Part shown: positions 25,869 through 33,292 of the stretch, piece after piece
Position numbering within the stretch: position 1 is the first letter of the stretch
Layout of the letters: each line of letters begins with the position of its first letter
Source of the DNA: CAZTTG01 sp964615935
Lineage (GTDB): Bacteria; Planctomycetota; UBA1135; GCA-002686595
Reading direction: 5' to 3'
Length of the DNA stretch: 57,742 nt
Assembly (NCBI GenBank): GCA_964615935.1
Contig: CAZTTG010000035.1
Coordinates: forward strand, 1-57,742
Program-made: the position numbers and the translations under genes
Notes under the pieces: generated by a model
Told to the model about the DNA's origin: nothing
The model's input: only the letters and a program-made list of their open reading frames with translations
Database searches by the model: none

Positions 25869-27551
25869 ATGTCGACGCTGGAGGAGCTCGGCCTGCGCCT
25901 GGAGAGGCTGGAGGGTGCCGGCTACGGAGCCTATCGGCAGGTCCGGGGGGCCTGGGAGGCACCCGGCTGGACCCTCCTCGTCGATCGGGTGCAGGTCGAT
26001 CCCTTCGCTCCGCCCAGCATCGTCCGGGTCCGGCTCCCGAGGGCCACCGGCGCGTTCCCCGAGGAGCTCTGGGCCGACCGCCCGCGCCGGACCGGGCTGG
26101 AGGACTTCGTCCTGCGCGCCTTCCGCCGGGCCTGCGAGCGGATGCCGCGGCCGGGCGGGGGCAGCGGGGGCTCCGGGCGGATCGAGGTCGGCGTGCGCGG
26201 CCCCGCCATCCTGGAGCGAAGCGGCTGCTCGATCGAGGAGGGGGAGCTCGAGCTGCGCTTCCGCGTCGGCCTGCCGGCGCGCGGTCGCCGGGCGATGGGT
26301 CGGGCGGCGGCCGAGATCTTCGAGCGGCACCTGCCGCGCGCGGTCGAGGAGGTCCGCTGGGAAGGCCTGGATCGGGAGGGCGCCCGGCGACAGGCCCTGT
26401 GCGCCGAGGACCACGAGGCCCTGCTGGCCCAGCTCGCCGAGCGCGGGCTGTGCGCCTTCGTGCGCGACGGGAGCATCCTGCCCCGCTCGAGCGGGGTGAG
26501 CCAGGAGCCCCTGGAGGGCGCGGTCCCCTTCGAGAGCCCGCCCTCCCTGCGCGTCTCGCTCCCGACGCCCAACGCCGGGGAGGTGGTCGGGATGGGAATC
26601 GAGCGCGGCATCACCGTGCTCAGCGGGGGCGGCTTCCACGGCAAGACCACCCTGCTCGAGGCCCTGCAGGCGGGGGTCTACCCCCACGTTCCCGGCGACG
26701 GGCGCGAGTGGGTGGCCGCCGCCCCGGACGCGGTCAAGGTCCGCAGCGAGGACGGCCGCGCGGTGACCGGTCTGGACCTCTCGCCCTTCATCTCGGACCT
26801 GCCGCAGGGGCGCGACACGCGGCGCTTCACCACCGCCGACGCCTCGGGCAGCACCTCGCTGGCGGCCGCCATCCTGGAGGCGCTCGAGGTGGGCACCTCG
26901 CTGCTCCTGCTCGACGAGGACACCTCGGCCACCAACCTCCTGGTGCGCGACGCGCGCATGCAGAGCCTGGTCGAGCGCGAGACCATCACCCCGTTGATCG
27001 ACCGCGCGCGCGAGCTCGCGGAGCGCGGCACGAGCATCATCCTGGTCACCGGCGGCGGAGGCGACTGGCTGGACGTCGCCGACCGCACCGTCCTGATGGA
27101 GGACTACCTCCCTCGCGACGCCAGCGAGAGGGCCCGCGCGGTGGCCGCCGAGCACCCCACCGGACGCGCCGGCAGAACGCCCGCGGAGGCCCTGGCCCTC
27201 CCCACCCGCCTGGTGGCGCCCGACTCCCTCGACCCCACCACCCGACGCGGCAGGCGCCGGGTCAAGGCCGGCGGCACCCGCACCATCGCCTTCGGCGAGG
27301 AGACCATCGAGCTGGGCGCCCTGGAGCAGCTCGTCGAGGAGGGGCAGGCCCGCGCCATCGGGGCCCTCCTGGCGCAGCTCGGCCGCCAGCGCGCGCCGCA
27401 GACGGTCCGGGAGCTGGCCCACGGCGCGGCCCGCCTGGCCCGCGAGCGGGGCCTGTGGGCCATCGATCCGCTGCCCGAGCTGGCCCTCCCCCGCCCCCAC
27501 GAGATCGGGGCGGCGCTCAACCGATTCCGGGGCCTGCGCGCGGCCCGGTAG
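25869..27551 (+). CDS. Predicted ATPase of the ABC class (ABC_ATPase family)
   Basis: A 560-residue cytoplasmic protein of the stand-alone family of ABC-class ATPases, without transmembrane segments. Walker A is GGGFHGKTTLLEAL with Lys259; a signature-like region is ASGSTSLAAAILEALEVG; Walker B and switch are SLLLLDEDTSATNLLVRD. The N-terminal third (about 1-240) and the C-terminal third match the usual extra regions of this family. Family members are widespread, but I know of no assigned function. GGGAGG is 13 bases upstream of the chosen ATG, a rather long spacing; an ATG at 25861 is out of frame. Confidence 0.9.
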   Translation: MSTLEELGLRLERLEGAGYGAYRQVRGAWEAPGWTLLVDRVQVDPFAPPSIVRVRLPRATGAFPEELWADRPRRTGLEDFVLRAFRRACERMPRPGGGSGGSGRIEVGVRGPAILERSGCSIEEGELELRFRVGLPARGRRAMGRAAAEIFERHLPRAVEEVRWEGLDREGARRQALCAEDHEALLAQLAERGLCAFVRDGSILPRSSGVSQEPLEGAVPFESPPSLRVSLPTPNAGEVVGMGIERGITVLSGGGFHGKTTLLEALQAGVYPHVPGDGREWVAAAPDAVKVRSEDGRAVTGLDLSPFISDLPQGRDTRRFTTADASGSTSLAAAILEALEVGTSLLLLDEDTSATNLLVRDARMQSLVERETITPLIDRARELAERGTSIILVTGGGGDWLDVADRTVLMEDYLPRDASERARAVAAEHPTGRAGRTPAEALALPTRLVAPDSLDPTTRRGRRRVKAGGTRTIAFGEETIELGALEQLVEEGQARAIGALLAQLGRQRAPQTVRELAHGAARLARERGLWAIDPLPELALPRPHEIGAALNRFRGLRAAR

Positions 27552-27667
27552 GCGCCCGGGCCAGGAGGGCGAGGGCGGGGAGCAGGTCTTCCGGGGAATG
27601 GCTTCATCCCGCGGCCGCGGCCTCCCGACAGGTGGCGGTGCGGGCCCCGCGGAACTCCCTTCGCAAG

Positions 27668-27699
27668 GGGACGGCCACCGCCCCCCGTACGGCCGTCCC
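27668..27699. other. Inverted repeat upstream of the metzincin gene
   Basis: GGGACGGCC (27668-27676) and GGCCGTCCC (27691-27699) are perfect nine-base arms around 14 bases, 32 bases before the next start codon. It could end transcription from the ATPase gene or act as an operator. Confidence 0.35.
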
Positions 27700-27731
27700 G
27701 GGCCCGCCCACACCCGAAGAGCAGCACCGCC

Positions 27732-30212
27732 ATGAAGCCGACTCCCAGCTCGATGCGCCTCTCCTCCCTGTTGGTCCTCGCCGCCCTCGTCGCGGGATGC
27801 GGCAGCGGAGGTGGTGGAGGAGGGGGCGGCGGCGGCACGCCCATCGCGCTGGGCTTCCAGAGCGGCACCTCCAGCGGGGCCGAGCCGGAGGTCCTGAACG
27901 TCGCCGTGGAGCTGACCCTCACCAGCGGACCGCTCGGGCAGGACGTGACGGTCACGGTGTCGGACGCGGGCTCTGGCAGTGCCACCAGTGGGGTGGACTA
28001 CACGGCCTTCACGCCCCAGGTGGTCACCTTCCCGGCGGGCTCCTCGACCGGCCACGTCGAGAACGTCGCGCTCACCACCCTGGGCGACCTGTCGGTGGAG
28101 GGAGACGAGACCGTCCGGCTCTCGCTCGGCAGCCCGACGGGCGGAGCGGCGCTGGGTGCGATCCAGCAGCACACGGCCTCCATCGAGGACGACGACGAGG
28201 CCATCATCCAGCTCACCAGCACGGCCACTCTCACGCCCGACGAGCAGGCCGCCGCCTACGACGTGGTGGCCCAGCTCACGCTGGATCCGGGCGTCACCCT
28301 GGAGATCGACGTCAGCGCGGACCTCGTGGACGCGGGCGCCGGTAGTGCGACGCGGGGCGCCGGCCAGGACTACACGCTGAGCGTCGCTCCGACCTACGAA
28401 GTGAAGTTCGAGATTGGCAAGCTGAACGGCCATACCGAGACCGTCCAGGTGAACGTGCTGGGCGACGCGATCGCCGAGGCGGACGAGACCGTCGTGCTGG
28501 CGCTGGGCAACCCGCGCGCGGGCACCACGCTGGGGCCGAACACCACCCACACCCTGACCATCACCGACGACGACGTGAGCCAGGATCCCTGGCTCATGGC
28601 CGAGACCGGGGGCGGAACCCCGGTGATGAACGGCGACCTGCTCGACCTCGGCACCCAGACGCTCGGGGCCGGCCCCAACGCCGGGGTGGTGGTCGAGCTC
28701 ACCAACGATGGGATCGACCCCCTGTCACTCGGCTCCCCGGAGCTGGTCGGCTCGGACGTGTACGACTTCTCGATCGAGATCGGCACCTCCCCCCTGACCC
28801 TGTGGAGCGCGGGCCCCGTCGCCGACCTCGCCTCGCCGCTGATCCGGCTGGCCGAGGAGGCCCAGGGCGGGGCCTTCCTGGCCCTGGACGAGGGACTGCT
28901 CGCGGACTTCGCGGACACCGATCGCGTCCGCCTGCACGGCTTCCCGGTGCCCGGCGGCGACGCCCTCGAGCTCGAGCTGCACCGGGTGCCCTCGCCCTGG
29001 TCGGAGGACGGCGTCCTCCTGGTGGACGGCCGGCCCTGGCCGGGGGGCCCGGCGGCCCTCTTGCAGGGTTCCAGCTACTGGAGCGGCACCGTCGTCGGCG
29101 CCCCGGATTCGTCGGTCTTCCTCGGCTTCTCCCCCCACGGCACCCGCGGCTGGCTGCGCCTGTCGGGCGAGCCCGGGGACACGCTGCACCTGATGGCGGA
29201 GCCCGGGGCGGGCGGCCAGGCCCATTCGGTCTCGCGCCTGATCTGGGAGGACCAGCTCGCGGCCGCTGCCCAGGGAGCGCCGGCGGCCATGTGCGACGGT
29301 CAGCTCTTCCCCGACGGAGCCGCGCCGGGACCCGCCGCCATCCCCCCCACCGCGGGCAACCCCACCTCGAACCTGACCCTGGCCGACTGCCGGCTGGCGG
29401 TGGAGACCGACTGGCAGTTCTACAGCCTCTTCGGGGACGTCCCCACGGCGACCGCCTACGCCACGCAGCTCGTCGCCGCGGTCAGCGATCGCTACCTGGC
29501 CGACGTGCAGACGGTCATGACGCTGGCCTACCTCGCCATCTACCCCAGCTCCTCCGATCCCTGGGCCACCCCCGACGGGCCCGGGACGACGCTGGAGATG
29601 CTCAACGAGTTCCAGGCCGCCTGGGCGCCGGGATTCGGGGGCAGCTGGCCGGTGACGGCCGATCTGGCCCACTTCCTCTCGGGGGCCAGCCTGGGCGGCG
29701 GCATCGCCTACGTGGACGTGCTGTGCAACCAGAACTACGGCTTCAGCGTGAGCGGTAACGTCCACGGCGCCATCAACTGGGGCACCTGGAACGGAACCCC
29801 CAGCTCGCTCAACTGGGACTTCGTGGTCTGCTCGCACGAGCTGGGGCACAACTTCAGCGCCCAGCACACCCACGACTACTGCCCGCCGCTGGACGAGTGC
29901 CAGCCCACCTGCTGGGGCGCGCCCACCTGCGGGCGGGGCACGCTCATGAGCTACTGCCACCTGTGCTCGGGCGGCCTCAGCAACATCGACATCGAGTTCC
30001 ACACGGTGGTGGCCGACGCCATGCGCTCGGCGGTCAACCAGAGCTGCCTGGGCCAGTCGAGCCTGGCCACCGGTGACGTCGTGAGCTGGGACATCCGCTT
30101 CGATCCCGTCAGCGGAGTCGGCACCCGGACGGCCACCGTGCGCTTCGCGCACGACGCGGTGAACACCGCCACGCCCTTCGAGATCGACCTGACCGCCGAG
30201 GCGACGCCCTGA
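27732..30212 (+). CDS. Lipoprotein zinc metallopeptidase (metzincin) with Calx-beta domains
   Basis: An 826-residue exported protein. The N terminus is a lipoprotein signal (LAALVAGC) followed by a glycine run. Two Calx-beta domains follow (about 40-155 and 160-285; for example VEGDETVRLSLGSPTGGAAL and EADETVVLALGNPRAG). The catalytic domain has HELGHNFSAQH with His702, the long HExxHxxxxxH zinc motif of metzincins (reprolysin/M12B-like), and a cysteine-rich stretch after it (DYCPPLDECQPTCWG). The last 60 residues form another beta domain (WDIRFDPVSGVGTRTATVRF). Probably a cell-surface or secreted protease. No propeptide cysteine switch was identified. Confidence 0.88.
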   Translation: MKPTPSSMRLSSLLVLAALVAGCGSGGGGGGGGGGTPIALGFQSGTSSGAEPEVLNVAVELTLTSGPLGQDVTVTVSDAGSGSATSGVDYTAFTPQVVTFPAGSSTGHVENVALTTLGDLSVEGDETVRLSLGSPTGGAALGAIQQHTASIEDDDEAIIQLTSTATLTPDEQAAAYDVVAQLTLDPGVTLEIDVSADLVDAGAGSATRGAGQDYTLSVAPTYEVKFEIGKLNGHTETVQVNVLGDAIAEADETVVLALGNPRAGTTLGPNTTHTLTITDDDVSQDPWLMAETGGGTPVMNGDLLDLGTQTLGAGPNAGVVVELTNDGIDPLSLGSPELVGSDVYDFSIEIGTSPLTLWSAGPVADLASPLIRLAEEAQGGAFLALDEGLLADFADTDRVRLHGFPVPGGDALELELHRVPSPWSEDGVLLVDGRPWPGGPAALLQGSSYWSGTVVGAPDSSVFLGFSPHGTRGWLRLSGEPGDTLHLMAEPGAGGQAHSVSRLIWEDQLAAAAQGAPAAMCDGQLFPDGAAPGPAAIPPTAGNPTSNLTLADCRLAVETDWQFYSLFGDVPTATAYATQLVAAVSDRYLADVQTVMTLAYLAIYPSSSDPWATPDGPGTTLEMLNEFQAAWAPGFGGSWPVTADLAHFLSGASLGGGIAYVDVLCNQNYGFSVSGNVHGAINWGTWNGTPSSLNWDFVVCSHELGHNFSAQHTHDYCPPLDECQPTCWGAPTCGRGTLMSYCHLCSGGLSNIDIEFHTVVADAMRSAVNQSCLGQSSLATGDVVSWDIRFDPVSGVGTRTATVRFAHDAVNTATPFEIDLTAEATP

Positions 30213-30217
30213 GGCAG

Positions 30218-30254
30218 CGAACGGGACCCCGGCGCGCCGCCGGAGTCCCGTTCG
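30218..30254. terminator. Bidirectional terminator-like hairpin
   Basis: CGAACGGGAC (30218-30227) pairs perfectly with GTCCCGTTCG (30245-30254), with a further CCGG/CCGG inner stem. It sits between the ends of two convergent genes, 6 bases after one stop and 26 from the other. No T tract follows on either strand. Confidence 0.65.
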
Positions 30255-30280
30255 GGTGAATGGCGCGGGTCTATCCGCCT

Positions 30281-31498
30281 CTACAGGGCACCCATCTCCT
30301 TCAGCAGGGTGTCCACCGCCTCGTCCATGGCCTCCCCGCCGGGGGAGCCCACGTACTTGTGGCGGATGACGCCTTCGTGATCGAGGATGTAGATCGTCGG
30401 CCAGCCGCTGACGTTCCACCGGGTGGAGATGGGCCCGCGGGTCCCGTCCGGCCCGTTCCAGAAGGAGCGCCAGGTGATCTGCTCGTCCTTCAGGACCTGC
30501 TTCAGGGCCTCGCGGTCCTTGTCACTGTTGACTCCGATGAGGGCGAAGGGCTTGTCGGCAAGCCGTGCCACGAGCGACCGCTCGTGTGGGTACATGACCC
30601 GGCAGGGGCCTCACCAGTTTCCCCAGAAGTCAATCACCACCACCTTGCCGCGGTAGTCGGAGAGCTTGAAGGCCACCCCGTCGATGTCCTCGCCCTCGAT
30701 GTCGGGCGCCACCTTGCCGATGGCCAGGTTGCGCAGCTCGAAGAGGTTGCGCTCGGCCATGTCGCCCAGGGTGAGCTCGCCTCGGTAGGGGAGATCGGCG
30801 AAGTCCTCGCTCACGCGCGCGTAGAGGGCCTCGATCTCCTTCTTCGCGGCCTTGACGTCGAGCTTGCTCAGGCGGCCGATCTCCTCCTCATCCATCCTCC
30901 GGGAGTAGTTCGCGAGGGCCTCGCTGTCCTCGGTGAGGCTGACGGCGACATCGGCCTGGGAGTCGAGCTGCTTGGCCAGGCTGAAGCAGGCCATGCCCTG
31001 GACACTGCGGTGTGGGCTCTTGCCGAGCAGTACGCGCAGCGTCTTCTCGGCCGTGGTCGTGGTGTCGCGCTGCATGCCCCCGCAGATGCTCGCCAGGGAC
31101 TCGCGCTCGATGTGATCCTGCAGCAGGAGGTCGAGAGCCTTGCCGCCGTGCTCGCCCGAGCGGGCGCGCTCCACGACCCACACCAGGGCGTCGGCCGCGG
31201 CATCGCCCTTGGGGTGCTTCTCGGCGATCGCCAGGAAGCGGGCCGCGAAGTCATCCGCGCTGGGGTACTTCTGGGAGGCCGCCTCGAGGTCCTCCGGGCT
31301 CTGGGCGCCGCGCCGGAGCTCGCGGTACTCATCCACGGCGTCGTCGTACTCGTCCTTGAGCGCCTGAACCTCGTCCTCGGGCGTGTCCTCCTGCGCCGCC
31401 GGCACCGGCTTGACCTCGTCCTCCTGGAAGGCGTTGCCTGCCGGGGCCGACAGCGCGAGCAGGAGCGCTGCCGGCGCCATCCACCATAGTCTTCGCAT
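30281..31498 (-). CDS. Predicted selenoprotein: exported TlpA/thioredoxin-like protein with in-frame UGA (Sec296)
   Basis: Read through one UGA (30613-30611), the gene gives a 405-residue exported protein: signal peptide (residues about 1-23), an alpha-helical region with many charged residues (about 30-240), then a TlpA/AhpC-TSA thioredoxin domain (about 255-405). The redox motif is VVVIDFWGNW-UGA-GPC, that is the canonical WCGPC with UGA at the first cysteine. The rest of the fold follows in frame (FALIGVNSDKDREAL, then the cis-Pro loop NVSGWPTIYILDHEG). A seven-base-pair hairpin with a GGUC loop lies 31 bases past the UGA. GAGGGA precedes the ATG by six bases. Stopping at the UGA would remove the resolving cysteine and most of the fold. 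Probable extracytoplasmic oxidoreductase or peroxidase-like enzyme. Confidence 0.85.
30569..30586 (-). promoter_or_regulatory. Candidate bacterial SECIS hairpin, GGUC loop
   Basis: On the minus strand CACGAGC (30586-30580) and GCTCGTG (30575-30569) pair perfectly around GGUC (30579-30576), 31 bases after the UGA. A lower GCCG/CGGC pairing (30603-30600 with 30565-30562) may extend the stem. The spacing is longer than in E. coli fdhF but within the range I recall for bacterial SECIS models. Confidence 0.65.
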
Positions 31499-31512
31499 GA
31501 TCGGTCCCTCTG

Positions 31513-33174
31513 CTAGTCGTACTCGATTCGGCTGATGTAGTCCGCCCAGGCTTGCTCGATCTCGGTCAGGTCCACGCCCTCGAAGGCCTTCTCGACGGCC
31601 ACCTTCCGGGCGTGCATTCCGGCCTCGGCGCGCGCGTCGCGATCGTGGGCCTTGCCCTGCGGCAGGAGCTCCTCGAGCTCGGCGCGGTAGGTCGCCTTAA
31701 GGGTATCGAAGTAGGTGGTCAGGATCCTGGCCCACTCCGGTCGTCGGGCCACCTTCGGGCACGTGTTCAGGAAGTAGATCATCGACCACCCCTGGGCGTA
31801 GCACAGCCCCGCGCGGGCGTAGTACTGGCGCTGCTCGTAGTGGATGATGTCCGACCAGGGCACGTGGGCGCCCTCCAGGATCGCCTTCTGGATGGTGCGG
31901 ATTCGCCACGGATTCACACCGATCTTACGCACCCGGCCGTTCTTGAGGTAGGAGCCCGAGAAGTAGTCGGCGAAGCCCTCGTTGTACCAGGAGTGCGGGG
32001 GCAGCTCGCCGGCCGAGTAGTGGATGTACTGATGGAAGGCCTCGTGGAAGAGGACGATGAAGGTGTTGTCGTCCTTGGGGCGCTTGCCCCTCTCCTTGAT
32101 GACCGCGTCGTAGAGGACCAGCTCCCCCTTGGCCGAGTTCCAGTACCCCGCCGAGCCGGGCGAGCCCCCGTAGGTGACGTACTCGGCCTTGTCGCGGCAG
32201 ATGCGCACGGTCGAGACGGCGTCGATCTCCCCCACCGGCGGGAAGAGCCTCACGTACTCCTTGCGGACGGCCTCCAGGTCCCGGCAGATCTGCCGGAGCA
32301 GCGGCTCGTCCTTGGTGTGATGGACCACGATGTAGTTCTCGAGGTCCTCGAAATCCCACCCGCGCACCATCTGGCTGCGGACCTGGATCCGGTAGTCGGC
32401 GCCCCGGAACTGCTTGCGGCGCGCGTAGTAGCGCTTCAGCTTCTCCAGGTCGGCGGCCTCCGGCTCGCTGATCTCCAGGCGCGAGGCCACGTGACGCCAG
32501 ATCTTCTGCTGGTCCTCGTAGGCGGTGGTGTCGGCGAAGCCGATCAGCGCCAGGGTGCGCTTGCCGTTCTGGTAGCTGAAGACGAAGCCGCGCCGCTTCT
32601 TGTTCTTCTCGTGGACCAGCTCGAGGGTGCTGGCGCCGAAGCCTCCGCGGGCTTTCTCCTCCTGGGGCCGGTCGGTGGGAGACCAGCCGCGCAGCCGCTG
32701 CTCCACGAAGCGCTGGATCGAGTTGATGGGGCCGGGGTCATCCTTGCTGCGGGCCTTGGTGCGCGGCTCCTCCGGCTCCTCCTCCTCGCCGGGCGGCCCG
32801 GGTGGAGCGGGCGGGCCGGGTGGAGTGGGGGGAATCTCCTCGGGCTTCGGGTCCGGGATCATGTCGATCCACACGAAGATCAGCGAGGCCGGAGAGGTCT
32901 GCGCCTTGCGCTCCTTCCTCGTGCGCGCCTTGCCGGGCTTCTCGACGAACTCGAGGACCACGAACTGCTCGCCCGGCTGCGTCGGCACCTGCTCGTAGTC
33001 TCGCGGGCAGGGGAACTCGAGCCCGAGCTCGGGGTGCTCGTCGGTCCGATAGCCGCCCTGGGGCGGCAACGCGCTCGCCCGCGGCGCGATCAGCGCCGCG
33101 GCCAGGGCCGCCAGCAGGCTCGGCAGGAGGAGGCGCCCGAGGGCGGACGCCCTCGAGGATCGGATCGAGGGCAT
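31513..33174 (-). CDS. Secreted zinc peptidase-like protein (DUF1570/peptidase-MA-like)
   Basis: A 553-residue exported protein with a signal peptide (about 1-35, ending ASALPPQ). Residues about 110-140 form a proline-rich acidic linker (PTPPGPPAPPGPPGEEEE). The C-terminal half is a gluzincin-type peptidase domain: FIVLFHEAFHQYIHY gives HExxH and WYNEGFADYFSG the third ligand Glu, as in planctomycete DUF1570 and peptidase-MA proteins. The start at 33174 is picked for the signal peptide; the frame is open further upstream. It ends 15 bases before nothing else on this strand but the UGA-containing TlpA gene, which begins just downstream, so the two probably share a transcript. Confidence 0.85.
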   Translation of the reverse strand: MPSIRSSRASALGRLLLPSLLAALAAALIAPRASALPPQGGYRTDEHPELGLEFPCPRDYEQVPTQPGEQFVVLEFVEKPGKARTRKERKAQTSPASLIFVWIDMIPDPKPEEIPPTPPGPPAPPGPPGEEEEPEEPRTKARSKDDPGPINSIQRFVEQRLRGWSPTDRPQEEKARGGFGASTLELVHEKNKKRRGFVFSYQNGKRTLALIGFADTTAYEDQQKIWRHVASRLEISEPEAADLEKLKRYYARRKQFRGADYRIQVRSQMVRGWDFEDLENYIVVHHTKDEPLLRQICRDLEAVRKEYVRLFPPVGEIDAVSTVRICRDKAEYVTYGGSPGSAGYWNSAKGELVLYDAVIKERGKRPKDDNTFIVLFHEAFHQYIHYSAGELPPHSWYNEGFADYFSGSYLKNGRVRKIGVNPWRIRTIQKAILEGAHVPWSDIIHYEQRQYYARAGLCYAQGWSMIYFLNTCPKVARRPEWARILTTYFDTLKATYRAELEELLPQGKAHDRDARAEAGMHARKVAVEKAFEGVDLTEIEQAWADYISRIEYD

Positions 33175-33292
33175 GAGGCGGTTGTAGCGGCCCGCCGCGC
33201 ATCTCGCAACGCGCGATCGCGCCCGGCGCCCCCCCACCCCTTGACGCGGCCGCGCGGGGGCGGACCCTGGGGGCGGCCACCTGCCCCGGGAG

